Assembly (NCBI GenBank): GCA_039707465.1
Contig: CM077643.1
Coordinates: 380,851,919-380,915,918, forward strand
Direction of reading: 5' to 3'
Origin: Rhabdophis nuchalis
Taxonomy: Eukaryota > Chordata > Lepidosauria > Squamata > Natricidae
Length of the DNA stretch: 64,000 nucleotides
Positions 1 to 11,940 of the stretch are shown here, piece after piece. The position numbers and the translations under genes were made by a program. Within the stretch, counting starts at the first letter, position 1. Each line of letters begins with the position of its first letter. The notes below the pieces were generated by a model. That model saw nothing but the letters and a program-made list of their open reading frames with translations, had not been told where the DNA came from and did no database searches.

Positions 1-136
1 ATAAAATTGCTTAGTGTGTATATATATATACATTCAGCGTTTAGCATTTAGGCTTATACAGTGCCCCATAGCATCTTAAAGTATTCTCTCCGAGGTTTAC
101 AGTGTAGAAGGGCTGGGGTCCTTGGTGCTTTTTGGG

Positions 137-820
137 TGTTGTGTTCCACTGGCAGCCTGTGGAGCTGGCAACAGAGTCAGACAGTGAGGAGGTTGGGGAG
201 GAACATGGGCCAGTCCTGGAGTTTGGGGAAGGCTCGGATGAGGGCTCTGTGTCGGAGGCAGAGAGGGGGGTCAGGGCAGTGTTGGGTTGCCAATTTTTTT
301 ACAACCGGTTCTGGCACATGCGCAGAAGCATCCGGGCAGGTGGGCAGAGCCTCCCGCCGCCGCTACTACCGGTTCGCCTGATTTGGGCCAAACCGGAAGC
401 AACCCACCTCTGGGCCACGGCCATCTGGGAGTTATGTGCTGCATCAACGAGGCAGAGGAAAAGGCTCCCCCCGTTCCCAGTGTGCGTATGTGCAGAGCTG
501 CCAGAAGGCAAGAACAGTTGAGACAGAAGGGACGACTCGGGAGTAAGGCTTGGAGGTGATTGGCCCCTCCCATAGGACATAAAGGAGGAGCAAAGCATGT
601 GAGCCTTTGCAGGAAGCAACTTGGTTCATACTGGTCAGTTTACCTTCTTTTGACTCTTGGCTTTGTGTGGCCTTGCCAAGCTAATTGCCAATTAAATCTT
701 TGGCAGCGATTCAAGGAAGATAAAGGTGGGTGCTTATCAGCCTTATCCCGAAAGACTTTGGCAGCCTACTGTAGGACTCTTTACAAACTATTTGGGAGTC
801 ATTACGGGCTGTGAATGAAC
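137..820 (+). mobile_element. Diverged LTR-like repeat, split by a small hAT
   Basis: Begins TGTTGTGTTCCACTGG and shares order and motifs with the two minus-strand copies (gattggcccctcccata, cataaaggaggagc in the promoter-like part). Boundaries are approximate and no coding region was recognised. Confidence 0.35.
277..412 (+). mobile_element. Small hAT MITE
   Basis: TIR-like ends CAGTGTTGGGTTGC and GCAACCCACCTCTG. Flanks ggtcaggg and ggccacgg match 6 of 8. The interior is CG-rich. Confidence 0.5.
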
Positions 821-898
821 ATAATTCACAGGCTTTGACATAAAAAGAGGATTTTTGAGACTAAGCATGTGTGTTTTACTGTATCAGAAAGCCTAGGT

Positions 899-1033
899 CA
901 GGGGTCTGCAAAGTTGGCTCTTTTAAGACTGATGGACTTCAACTCCCAGAATTCCCCAGCCAGCAAAGCTGGCTGGGGAATTCTGGGAGTTGAAGTCCAC
1001 CAGTCTTAAAAGAGCCAACTTTGCAGACCTCTG
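899..1033. mobile_element. Palindromic hAT MITE
   Basis: A 135-bp near-perfect palindrome starting CAGGGGTCTGCAAAGTTGG, with a perfect 8-bp target duplication gcctaggt (891..898 and 1034..1041). The same core (gacttcaactcccagaattc) recurs at least six more times in the window. Confidence 0.88.
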
Positions 1034-1052
1034 GCCTAGGTCATAACACTGT

Positions 1053-1219
1053 GCTTGCTTGTTTTCTTGCAGATGTTTCATTACCCAACTAGGTACCCAT
1101 CATCAGTGCTAGTAAGGAGTGCTTTTGCTTTATAAACTGACACCAAACAACATTCCTTACTAGCACTGATGTTGTTACCTACTTAGGGTAATGAAATGCC
1201 TGAAAGAAAATAAGCAAGC
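1053..1219. repeat. Imperfect fold-back repeat
   Basis: The left arm gcttgcttgttttcttgcag... and the right arm ...gaaagaaaataagcaagc are complementary over about 65 bp (ttcattaccc, catcagtgctagtaagga), with a ~30-bp loop. Probably a palindromic DNA-transposon MITE. Confidence 0.7.
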
Positions 1220-1277
1220 AGCTTCATTTTAACCCTGAGCTACAAATATTTTCCTTTAATGTCGAAGTATTATGTGC

Positions 1278-1415
1278 ATATTGACCCCAATAATCTGGGT
1301 CCGCATTTTATCGACCACAGAAGGCTGAATCAGCTTTTGAGCCCCATCAGGATTGAACTCCAGGCTGTGGACAGAGGTTTGCATGTTAACCAGTGTGTCA
1401 CCAGGGCTCATATAG
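1278..1415 (-). mobile_element. Sauria-type SINE fragment
   Basis: Reverse-strand match to the tRNA-derived SINE seen intact at 12317 and 34053 (ccaataatctgggtcc; ggattgaactccaggctgtg; aaccagtgtgtcaccagggc). Diverged. Confidence 0.65.
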
Positions 1416-2350
1416 ACACATGTATACACACTGTTTCTCTCCTTCTGAATATTCAACTTCAACCAGATTTCAATAGGATTTAAAAGATTATATTTTACAT
1501 TTTAAACATTCTTTGTTAGGGCATCAATGTATAACAGTGGTCTGCAAGGAGAAAGCCTCAGAAATAAAAAAATATTTTACCAGAATTGGATCACTAATAA
1601 AGGAAAATTTAAGTCCTGCGTATTAATTGGTTCCAGTTTCCAAGATACAGCTACAGGTCAAAATTGTATCAAAATAAATCAAAATTACCAGAGAGAGATA
1701 TGCAACTATGCGCCACACCTTTTCTGCAAAATGTGATATAACAATGAGAATGGTGCCACACCAATCATTATAAATGTATCTTTTTCTTGATAGCAATAAC
1801 ATAGCTTTCCATTCATTTATTGGTTTTTCATGTAACATTTTCATGCTTTTTGCATGAAAAACGGACAAGCCCTAATGCCATATTAAACGACAAGATTCCA
1901 TCTTTATTCATTATCTAAACTGCGCCTTTTGGCTTATCTCTTGTGAACTGCAGTAGGATCATCCCTGGAGGGATTCCAGCAGTAATTGGCAAGCATCCTG
2001 GTGGAATCTCTCCCCATGCTCATCACTCACCGCCTCACAGCTCAAAGGGAAATAGTCTAAATGCGAGTGTAAGAAGTGAATTTCCAGTGACATGTTTCCA
2101 TCGAGCGCTTTATAAGGACCTCAGTCACAGATATCAAACTCGCAGCGTTACACTGCCATCACGTGAAGTTTTGCGATGTTTTTTCTCTTCGCAGAGGCAC
2201 GTGAAGCATCTGGCCAGTTTGACACCCCTGACCTAAGCAAACTTTCCACGTGCTTTTCATAGTCATCGGCCTTCTGTTCTCAAAGTGAAGATAAATTGAT
2301 ACACTTCCATGTGGTACCATTTTCATTGTCCTATAGTACTTTGTCAAGAT
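1416..2350. other. No recognised gene or repeat
   Basis: AT-rich, without a convincing ORF. A possible isolated hAT right end (cagtttgacacccctg) lies at 2215..2232; no matching left end was found. Confidence 0.4.
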
Positions 2351-2358
2351 GTTACGAG

Positions 2359-3322
<964 letters not shown>

Positions 3323-3330
3323 GTTACGAG

Positions 3331-3807
3331 GGATCATGATCATTAGACACCTCCCTCCCTTGTAAGCAAATGTACTTGCCTGTGTATAAATCTTTATTGT
3401 GAAATATCTTGAAAATTTTTTAGCCAACCGGCACCTTTGTCACCTGTTTTCTACTTCATTTAATCAAAATATGTAAAATTAACACATTTTGTCTTAGAGA
3501 TTGATAATTTCCCACAATTTGTAGACCACGGCAATTGATTAATATAATCAAGCGTTAAACAGTTTCAGCTTTCAAGGAAAAGGCTTTACATGAAATCTGT
3601 CTGGGGTCTTCCAATAATTTATTCTTGCCAATAATGCAGTTCAGCATTTTTTAGAATTGATTTCCTTTTGTACACAATCATTTACCATTAGTACTGAATA
3701 ACCCATTGTTCCATTTCTTAGAATATGATTAAGAAAATATTCTTCCAAGGAAAAGTAAAGTCAAAGCTGATTGCAGAAGATGTCTATTGCGTCACTTGGG
3801 GAGGGTG
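3331..3807. other. No recognised gene or repeat
   Basis: AT-rich sequence without a usable ORF or transposon end. Confidence 0.4.
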
Positions 3808-3907
3808 TATTAAGGCAGGGGTCCCCAACCTTTTTTGCACCAGGGACCGGTTTCATTTGAAAGAAAACTCTGCGGACCGGCTGAGTGGCTCAGCAGTCAT
3901 GTGACTG

Positions 3908-4321
3908 CTGAGCACATCCTCACGACCGATTCGCTCCCACAGAGAGGGACTTCTCCGGGTGCCGTCCACTAGACTTTGTCAGCGGGCGACGCCCAGGGGA
4001 AGGGCATTCTCTGTGGCGGGCCCGGCCCTCTGGAACGACCTTCCCCCTGATATTAGAACGACCACTGACCTCCGCTCCTTCCGTACAAAATTGAAGACCT
4101 ATTTCTTTCGACTGGCCGGCCTTGAATAGTTCTGTCTATTGATTCCAAATGCATTTTAATGGGTTCTTAATCATTTTTAGCACGGGTAACACTGTTTAAT
4201 TATATTTTAAAGTATGTATTTTGTATTTATTGTATACTGTTTTTAGCTTCTCATGTGCACCGCCCCGGGTCCCTGTGGGGAGAGGGTGCGGTTAATAAAT
4301 TTGAATTTGAATTTGAATTTG
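3908..4321 (+). mobile_element. L2 LINE 3' end nested in the hAT
   Basis: ORF2 end (SVAGPALWNDLPPD-like), then caccgccccgggtccc and an (aatttg)n tail. Flanked by the 9-bp repeat atgtgactg (3899..3907 and 4322..4330), a target-site duplication. Confidence 0.85.
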
Positions 4322-4419
4322 ATGTGACTGGGTGGGCGTGGCCAATTTGGAAAATGTGAAACTCACTTAACAATGGTCTTGGTTAGCAACCAAACTTTTG
4401 GGCTCAATTGTGGTCATAA

Positions 4420-5015
4420 GTTCTCTCTCTCTCTCTCTTTCTTTTTCTTTCTTTCCTTCTGTCTTTCTTTCTTTCTCTCTTTCTCTCTCTCTTTCTCTGT
4501 CTCTTTCTTTCCTTCCCTCTTTCTTTCTCTTTCTCTTTATTTCTTTCTCTTTCTCTCTTTCTTTCTCTTTCTCTCTTTCTTTCTCTCTTTCTTTCCCTCT
4601 TTCTCTCTCATTTTTTCTTTCTTTCCCTCTTTCTCTCTCTCTTTATTTCTTTCTCTTTCTCTCTCTCTTTCTTTCTTTCCCTCTTTCTCTCTCCCTCTCT
4701 TTCTTTCTCTCTCTTTCTCTTTCTGTCTCTTTTTCTTTCTTTCCCTCTCTTTCTCTCTTTCTTTTTTTCTCTCTTTCTTTCCTTTGTCTCTTTCTTTCTC
4801 TTTTTCTCTGTCTGTCTTTCTTTCTCTCTCTCTTACTTTCTCTCTCTCTCCCACTTTCTTTTTCTTTCTTTCTCTTTCTCTCTTTTTCTTTCTGTCTCTC
4901 TCTCCTTCGTCCGCCCATCTCTGTCACTGTGTGTGTGTGTGTGTCTGTCTGTCTCGCATTCAGGCACTTAATCACTCATTCTGTGCCTGTCTATCTTTCT
5001 CTCCCTCCCTCTGTA

Positions 5016-5047
<32 letters not shown>

Positions 5048-5090
5048 TGACTCTCTCTGATACCCTCCCACCCTGTCTCTCTCTGTGTCT
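4420..5090. repeat. Long CT/CTTT polypyrimidine tract with GT runs
   Basis: About 490 bp of C/T-only sequence (CTTT, CTCT and CTTTCC variants), then (TG)n runs near 4928 and 5018. The S/F-rich ORFs across it are artefacts of composition. Internal part of the hAT family. Confidence 0.95.
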
Positions 5091-5594
5091 ATGCCTCTCT
5101 CTGTCGGTCTGTCGTCGTCTCGTCCCCCTCCCACCGCGGAGTCTCCTCAGCCCGGCTCGACTCGCTCACTCGCCTTAGCCTGCCCCGCCCGGATGGCCGC
5201 TGCCACGCTTGGTCGCTCGTGCACTGGTCAGGCTCCTTCCAGGAGCTGAGAAGACTCTGTGGGGTGGGGGTGGGGGGGAGGAACCTCCGCAGCCCCTGGA
5301 AGAAGACGAGTGGGTGGCATGCCGGTTGGGGCAGCTCTGGGGGGGCAGGGAGGAAGGGAATCCGTGGGCAGTAGGGAGGGCTGTTGCTGCGGCGCGCCGT
5401 CAACAAAGGTGGAGGAAGAGGCGCACTCCAACCGCGTGAACAGCCCCGCCTGCGCTCTCCCGCGTGCTCTGTCCAGGGGGCTGCCCCCTCCTCCCTCCTC
5501 CTCCTCTCCGGCCCTGCGGCCCGGCTCCTACCCAGCCACGGACCAGCACCGGTCCGCGGCCCGGGGGTTGGGGACCCCTGTATTAAGGTATTAA

Positions 5595-5872
5595 GAGCCA
5601 TGGTGGTGCAGTGGTTAGAATGCAGTATTGCAGGCCAATTCTGCTGACTTCCAGCAGTTTGATCCTCACTGGCTTAAGGTTGCTTAGCCTTCCATCCTTC
5701 TGAGTTTGGTAAAATGAGGACCCAGATTGTTGGGCGAAATAGGTTGACTCTGTAAACTGCTTAGATAAGGCTGTAAAGCACTATGAATTCAATTCAATTC
5801 AATTCAATTTATTCGACTTATTAACTGCCCCCTCTCCCCGAAGGTGGTATATAAGTCTGAGTGCTATTGCCA

Positions 5873-5873
<1 letters not shown>
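5595..5873 (+). mobile_element. Sauria-type SINE with a 60-bp L2 tail inserted
   Basis: The tRNA-like head gccatggtggtgcagtggtt (box A region), cagtttgatcctcac (box B-like), and tail gtatataagtctgagtgcta are all present. At 5783..5842 a minimal reverse L2 3' end (aattcaattcaattc ... ctctccccgaagg) interrupts it. Confidence 0.75.
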
Positions 5874-6000
<127 letters not shown>

Positions 6001-6533
6001 ATAGTGCTATAGTGCTATTAAGGGCTTAAATTTAAAGACATTTATCTTATTGTCCTTTTGGGGGGGACCATAAAAAAGGGGTTTTTAAATGATTTACTCT
6101 TTATATATGTCTTCAGGCTGAAATTGCAACCTCTGAATATTGGGTGTCAGATTTGTATCTCAAATTATGTTGGTGTTATTGCTACCAGTACATGCCCAGA
6201 AACCGCAAGGGAACAACAGCACTATGTTGAATTTCCACCTGGAAAGCAAGTGTTGTATAGGGAGTTATCTTCTTTTTTTCCTTATTCCTTTCAACTCAGC
6301 ATTCCGATGCCAGTTCTGAATTTGAAAAGACCTCCCCACACCCCTCTCCTTTCCTTGTCCCTTAAAATTCAATGCTTGCAACGGGTATTGAGTTTAAAGG
6401 GAAAATCCAGAAGGCTATCAAGTGACTTTGCAGCTGACACAAGCCAACTGCACACAACTTTCTGTGCTTGCAGCAATGCGCACAGGTGCAATAAAAGGGC
6501 CACTGTCGGTTCAGGGGTACAGAAAGCAACATA
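6001..6533. other. No recognised feature
   Basis: An open frame from 6058 runs into the CR1 repeat at 6534. It has no domain and looks spurious. Confidence 0.4.
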
Positions 6534-6889
6534 TAGGGGAGACATGATAGCAGTGTTCCAGTATCTCAGGGGTTGCCACAAAGAAGAGGGAGTCAAACTA
6601 TTCTCCAAAGCACCAGAGGGCAGAACAAGAAGCAATGGGTGGAAACTAATCAAGGAGAGAAGCAACTTAGAAATGAGGAGAAATTTCCTGACAGTTAGGA
6701 CAGTTAATTAGTGGAACAGCTTGCCTCCAGAAGTTGTGAATGCCCCAACACTGCAAGTCTTTAAGAAGATGTTGGATACCCCTTTGTCTGAAACAGTATA
6801 GGGTTTCCTGCCTAGGCAGGGGGTTGTACTAGAAGACCTCCAAGGTCCCTTCCAACTCTGCTATTGTATTGTATATTCTATTCCCATCT
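6534..6889 (+). mobile_element. CR1 LINE 3' end
   Basis: [20 protein letters not shown] and KLIKERSNLEMRRNFLTV in one frame, then gggttgtactagaagacctc and ccttccaactctgctatt. This is the ORF2 C-terminus and conserved CR1 3' end. 5'-truncated. Confidence 0.9.
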
Positions 6890-7581
6890 AAGGAACAGGA
6901 AGAAACGCTGGGGGGGGGGGGTGCGTAATTTACAGTAAATATGTATACTATACATGTTATGCCAGTAGTATTCTCTCTTTTTCTTTTGAAATCTATCAGA
7001 CATCTACCTTATAGCATTTCTTCTCATTGGATCTGCTCACTTCACACATGCGTATTGCTCACTAACAACTTCAGAGTCTAAATTACATTACATGTAAATT
7101 ACCAAAGAGAGGATTCACAAGAAGTGCCATTAGGCGAATCTTTCTTTAGAAAATGTAAAAGATTCCAGGGATGTTTCTATTTCCTGCACAAAAAATGATG
7201 GCCTCTATAGAAACCACAACCTAAGCGGTGTCCCATTACAGAGTTCAAGAATGAGACAGTTGACTGTGCCAAAAAAATTTTAGTAGAGGAAATTGTCATT
7301 TGCTGCAAAGAGGCTTGTGATGGGAAAAAAATGGGTTTCCACAAAATATCTCTCATCATTTTCTGACAAATGTCATATTACTTTGCGTGGACCACCAAAG
7401 CTTTGAGAAATCTCAATTATAGTAAGAGTGCTGTTTCATTGCCCTAATTAGTCATTCCACATGGTCTGACCCACAGACACTTTGCTGATTTATGCACCCT
7501 GCTTAGCATTTCTTCATGTTAATTCAGAACGTTGAGTCAGCCATAACTTAACCAAATGCACTGGGTGTAGACTAGTAGTAG
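6890..7581. other. No recognised feature
   Basis: Unique-looking AT-rich sequence. The 60-aa reverse ORF near 7177..7359 has no recognisable domain. Confidence 0.35.
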
Positions 7582-7683
7582 AATAGAATGGTATAACAGA
7601 GTTGGAAAGGACCTTAGAGGTCTTCTAGTCCAACCCCCCTGCTTAGGCAGGAAATCCTACACCACTTCAAATTTCTGACAAGC
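7582..7683 (-). mobile_element. CR1 3' end (short)
   Basis: gagttggaaaggaccttaga and ctagtccaacccccctgc: about 100 bp of CR1 tail in reverse. Confidence 0.85.
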
Positions 7684-7706
7684 ACAGTCAATGGGGACTT
7701 AACCAT

Positions 7707-8493
7707 GTCCTCGACTAACGACCACAATTGAGCCCAACATTTTGGTTGTTATGTGAGACAGTTGTTAAATGGGTTTTGCCCCATTGTTCCCCTCTCGCCA
7801 GATCAGCAAAGTCTAGTAAATGCTGTTTTTCCACAACTTTTGTCAGGTCTTGTTCTAATCTCTCCAGATTATTGGGCATGGGGGGGGAGGTTTGTTTTAC
7901 TTATAGATCTCTTGCTGGCAAGGAGCTCCTCGATTCTTGGCTGTTTTGCTGGTTTCACAGGAGGAAAAGATCTCGGGTTGGTGCTATGGCGTTTCTTTCT
8001 TTTCCCCATGCCTTTTTAGTTCTTGGCAGCAAACAAAAGTTTTTAGTTGTGTTATATTCTACGCTATTATCTCCACAGAAAAATGTTAATGAAATAAAAA
8101 AGGACCCAATTGGAGTGCTAAAAATAGATAAAATAAAATAAAACTGGGAGGCACTCCTGCAAACACGTTCCAGCTGCACCGGCGGCAGCTCCGCCCCCCT
8201 TTTGCCTCATTGTACGACCTTCCTTGCCACATTTGTGAAGGGAATCGCTGCAGTTGTGAAGTTTCCAACGTGGCTGTTAAGTGAATCTGGGTTCCCCCAT
8301 TGACTTTGCTTGTCAGGAGGTCGCAAAAGTATGGTCGCAACAGTCATAAGTATGGACCAGTTGCCAAGCATCTGAATTTTGATCACGTGATCATGGGGAA
8401 TGCTACGAAGGTTGTAACTGTGAAAAATGCACTCCCCCCCCCCCCCCGATGACACCATAACTAAATGAAGTGTTGTAACTCAAGGACTACCTG
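7707..8493 (+). mobile_element. DNA-transposon-like repeat (gtccttgacttacgacc family) with an insertion
   Basis: Starts gtcctcgactaacgaccaca and ends gtaactcaaggactacctg, so the ends are complementary. The body has the pattern ttgttaagtgaatc / gatcacgtgatcatgggg. It is interrupted by 7788..8199. Relatives lie at 11090, 27405, 36220, 36765, 47210 and 63825. Confidence 0.65.
7788..8199. mobile_element. 412-bp insertion of unknown type with a 14-bp target duplication
   Basis: Flanked by ttttgccccattgt (7774..7787) and ttttgcctcattgt (8200..8213), one mismatch. The length suits target-primed retrotransposition. It contains aataaaataaaataaaac-like sequence near 8128 but no clear poly(A) end. I do not recognise it. 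Confidence 0.5.
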
Positions 8494-8536
8494 TAGCTGT
8501 CGATTTGGGCCAGTTGCCCATTGCTCAAAATATACC

Positions 8537-8775
8537 ATTTGCCTGAAATGGTCTAGGGCAGTGTTTCTCAACTTTGACGACTTTCAGTCCTGTGGACTTT
8601 AACTTCCAGAATCCCCCAGCCAGCAGAACTGGCTGGGGGATTCTGGGAGTTGAAGTCCACAGGACTTAAAGTCGCCAAGGTTGAGAAACACTGGTCTAGG
8701 GTTTCCTGCCTGAGCAGGGGGTTGGACTAGAAGACCTCCAAGTTCCCTCCCAACTCTGTTATTCTGTAGTATATT
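8537..8775 (+). mobile_element. CR1 3' tail split by a palindromic MITE
   Basis: tttgcctgaaatg before and gtttcctgcctgagcagggg after the MITE belong to the CR1 3' end. It ends ccaactctgttattctgt. Confidence 0.85.
8559..8693. mobile_element. Palindromic hAT MITE
   Basis: TIR CAGTGTTTCTCAACTTTG, near-perfect palindrome, with a perfect 8-bp duplication gtctaggg (8551..8558 and 8694..8701). Confidence 0.9.
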
Positions 8776-9339
8776 GAGCCACAAAAATCCCAGCTAAAGT
8801 TAGAGCACTAACCAATTTAAGCTATTTTACGTATGAAGCTTTTATAATTATAACTGACTTGTTTCACTTCAACATGTTCGCACCAAGGCCAACCAGATGC
8901 ACAAGAGAAAACTCTCTTTGTTTCATAGCAGATGGCCTTGTGAGACAATCCCACTACCAGTAAGGCTTAGCAGCTATTGGTCTCTAGTGGCTTTTAAGAA
9001 TTGCCTCAATGTTTTGTTTTTTTTAAGTAGCCAGCACCACATCTCATAAAAGCAAAGCCTAAAAGTTACTTATTTGTTTTGTTTTTTAAAAAAACCCTTT
9101 TGTTTATCCTGATTCCAAGGTTCAATTTCAGCAGGGGACACCTGGTTTTAACATTTTGAAAAGAGGAAAATAACTTTATCCACACCATGCATAATTTTCT
9201 ATACTTCAATCATGGGCCCTCCCATTTGCTTCCTTTCTAAAAATTCCCAAATGTTGCAAAACTTATTTGACTATTGTAAGCCACCCAAAGTCATGAATGC
9301 GAGATAAATGGCTGCATAAATCAATTAAATATAAACCTT
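8776..9339. other. Mostly unassigned; possible old LINE tail near 9270-9335
   Basis: gtaagccacccaaagtcatg followed by gcataaatcaattaaata resembles a LINE 3' end (gtaagccgcccagagtc type), strongly decayed. Confidence 0.3.
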
Positions 9340-9400
9340 TCTTCAGAGAAAACTCCTCCAGCCTCTTGGTTATCTTAGTTGGCCTCCTCTGAACTATATT

Positions 9401-9464
<64 letters not shown>

Positions 9465-9735
9465 TCATCTATCTATTGCAGAACTACACACAATATTTCA
9501 GAGACAGTCACACCATTGGTTTATATAAGGGCATTATTATATTGGCACCTCTATTTTCAATCACCACTTATTCCTAAGAAGCTGTTGTCGTTTTTTTCTA
9601 CAGTAGGTTCACACTCTGTCAATCCCTTTTCAAACCATTTGCCATTACTCCAAAATCTCTTTGCTTATCGATCCTTGATCATTGTGATCCCATTAGTTTG
9701 CATGAGTGGTCAGGAATTTTGGCCCAAAGTGCACT
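9340..9735 (-). mobile_element. Old CR1 fragment, split by (TTTC)n
   Basis: cagcctcttggttatcttag and, after the (TTTC)n array (9398..9468), gaactacacacaatatttca and gtcacaccattggtttat follow the CR1 ORF2 region in reverse. Much more diverged than the neighbouring copy. Confidence 0.6.
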
Positions 9736-9737
9736 AG

Positions 9738-10628
9738 AATACACCATCAAATTTGCAGATGACACCAAGCTGGCAGGAATAGCCAACACTCAAGATAGGC
9801 TTAAGATACAGAAGGATCTTGACAGACTTGAACATTGGGCACTATCTAACAAAATGAAATTCAATGGTGAAAAAAGTAAGGTTCTACATTTAGGCAAGAA
9901 AAAAATGCACAGGTACAGTATATACCTTGCTCAATAGTAGTAACTGTGAGAGGGATCTTGGAGTCCTAGTGGACAACCATTTAAATATGAGCCAGCAGTG
10001 TGCAGCAGCTGCCAGAAACAGTTCTAGGCTGCATAAACAGAGGGATAGAATCAAGATCACATGAAGTGTTAATACCACTCTATAATGCCTTGGTAAGACC
10101 ACACCTGGAATACTGCATTCAGTTTTGGTCGCCACAATGTAAAAAAAGATGTTGAGACTCTAGAAAGAGTGCAGAGAAGAGCAACAAAGATGATTAGGGG
10201 ACTGGAGACTAAAACATATGAAGAACGGTTGCAGGAGCTGGGTATGTCTAGTTTGATGAAGAGAAGGACCAGGGGAGACATGATAGCAGTGTTCCAATAT
10301 CTCAGGGGGTGCCACAAAGAAGAGGGAGTCAAACTATTCTCCAAGGCACCTGAGGGTAGAACAAGAAGCAATGGGTGGAAACTAATCAAGGAGAGAAGCA
10401 ACTTAGAACTGAGGAGAAATTTCCTGACAGTTAGAATAACGAATCAGTGGAACAACGTGCCTCCAAAATTTTGAATGCTCCAACACTTGGTTAAGTTGAT
10501 GTTGGATAACCATTTGTCTGAAGTGGTATAGGGTTTCCTGCCTGAGGAGGGCGTTGGACTAGAAGACCTCCAAGATCCTTTCCAACTCTGTTATTCTATT
10601 CTATTCTATTCTATTCTATTCTATTTTA
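9738..10628 (+). mobile_element. CR1 LINE, RT C-terminal region to 3' end, (ATTCT)n tail
   Basis: Codes IKFADDTKLAGIANTQDR (the reverse transcriptase ADD box), LSNKMKFNGEKSKVLHLGKK, then in later frames [20 protein letters not shown] and [14 protein letters not shown]. It ends with ccaactctgttattctatt and a pentanucleotide (ATTCT)n tail. Frameshifted, 5'-truncated. Confidence 0.9.
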
Positions 10629-10726
10629 TATTGGATAGCATCTGCCATTTGGACGCTCAACATGCAAAGATTCCTTTGCAGCTTTCTCCAAACCTTACTG
10701 TGTTTACTACTCAGAACATCTGAAGA

Positions 10727-11070
10727 TGGGAGGTGAAGATGGGGGAACAGAGGGAGCGATGGCCCCGCCTGGAGACAGTAGGGAAGAGTCAATTGCGAAA
10801 AGACTCAGGTCTCAAAAATGATTTTATTTGAAAGCTTATTGTAACTGTTGATACACAAGAAAATGGCAAAGGAGAAAATGATTGATTATATGGATTATAA
10901 GATGTAATTTTTCTATGTGCTTATCCTTTATTTTTTAAAATTGTATATTCATGAAGTTTTTTGGGAGGGACATCACCAACGGCAGGGAAGATGCCAAAAT
11001 GTTATTTCATCTTGCACCTTTTTCCCTGTAAAAACTTTAAAAACCAATAAAATTCTTTTTTTTTAAAAAA
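10727..11070 (+). mobile_element. 5'-truncated ORF1-type L1 (HAL1-like) 3' end
   Basis: Flanked by the 14-bp direct repeat agaacatctgaaga (10713..10726 and 11071..11084). It begins inside the last ~30 codons of ORF1 (GGTEGAMAPP ... SIAKRLRSQK then stop) and passes directly into a ~240-bp 3' UTR ending aaaaaccaataaaattc and a short poly(A). The ORF1 end and 3' end match the element at 48506..50489, again without ORF2 between them. Confidence 0.7.
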
Positions 11071-11089
11071 AGAACATCTGAAGACTTCT

Positions 11090-11395
11090 GTTGCTAAGGA
11101 ATATGATTATTAAGTGAGTTGCATCCAATTTAATGACTTTATTTTTGCCCAAGCATTAAGTAAATCTAGGTTCCTTCTTGACTGCTTGTTGGAAGTCAAC
11201 TGGGAAGGTCATAAATGGAGCTCAATGGTCGCCAGATGCTGCAACCATTGTAAATACATATCAGTTGACAAGTGGCCAAATTTTGATCACATCACCACAG
11301 GAAACACTGTGATGGCCATAAATCACTTTTTCCAGGGCTGTTGAAACTTTAAGCAGCCATTAAAGAAATGGTCCTAAATCATGGACTACCTATAG
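11090..11395 (+). mobile_element. Decayed repeat of the cttgacttacgacc family
   Basis: Shares ggtcgccagatgctgcaacc, atatcagttgacaagtggcc and ttttgatcacatcacca with the copy at 7707. Confidence 0.55.
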
Positions 11396-11940
11396 TGTTA
11401 TCGGCAGAACTTAGCTATTCCAGTAGTTACACTTAGATCTATAGATCTATCTAGTTTCATAGTCACACATCGTGGGTTTCACAAAGAGATCTTTTCTAAT
11501 CCCTGAAACTAACCCAAGCACTGCCTGGAAATGCCAGGTTGGGCCTGGGATTTTCCCCAGGTATGTCGCAACTTCTGCGGTCAAGCTATCCATTCTTTTC
11601 CAAAGAAAATTCACTCTTGGACTTTAGCCTGCCTTTTGTTTTTCTTCCATCCCCACTGGTCTGCTTGATGTTCGGAATTTGTTCAGATAAGAGCTGTGCA
11701 TCATTGCAGGGTCTGGAATGGCCTTTCCATTCCTCTGGATTTTCCCAGAAGAGGCTATTTTCAGGCAGTTTTTCAGGCAGTATTCAGACAGTTTTTCTGG
11801 CCGTTTTCAGGCTGGTTTTGGGGCTGTTTTTCATGTGTACGCCAAAAACCAGAAGAGTAGCTGGTGACGGTGTGCGTGCTCATAGAGAGGGCTCTGTGTG
11901 CCACCTCTGACATGTGTGCCATAGGTTCATCATCACGACC
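11396..11940. other. Mostly unassigned; probable hAT right end near 11890-11937
   Basis: tgtgtgccataggttcatcatcac resembles a hAT right terminus. A (ttttcaggcagt) minirepeat lies at 11757..11800. No gene was recognised. Confidence 0.3.

Larger units (their letters stand above)
3816..5580 (+). mobile_element. Non-autonomous hAT element with CT tract and GC-rich end
   Basis: Identical 15-bp TIRs (CAGGGGTCCCCAACC) and a perfect 8-bp target duplication tattaagg (3808..3815 and 5581..5588). Inside are an L2 fragment with its own duplication (3908..4321), a segment shared with other copies (ttgggctcaattgtggtcat), a ~650-bp polypyrimidine tract, and a GC-rich 3' part (5100..5580). No transposase, so it was mobilised in trans. 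Confidence 0.88.

Noticed and set aside
137..820. Endogenous retrovirus
   Set aside because: Only LTR-like sequence, no gag, pol or env motif anywhere in the window.
4373..5060. 220-aa S/F-rich open frames and K/E/R-rich reverse frames
   Set aside because: Translation of a CT microsatellite.
5089..5601. 170-aa reverse ORF in GC-rich sequence
   Set aside because: Lies within the hAT right end and crosses its target duplication; no domain.
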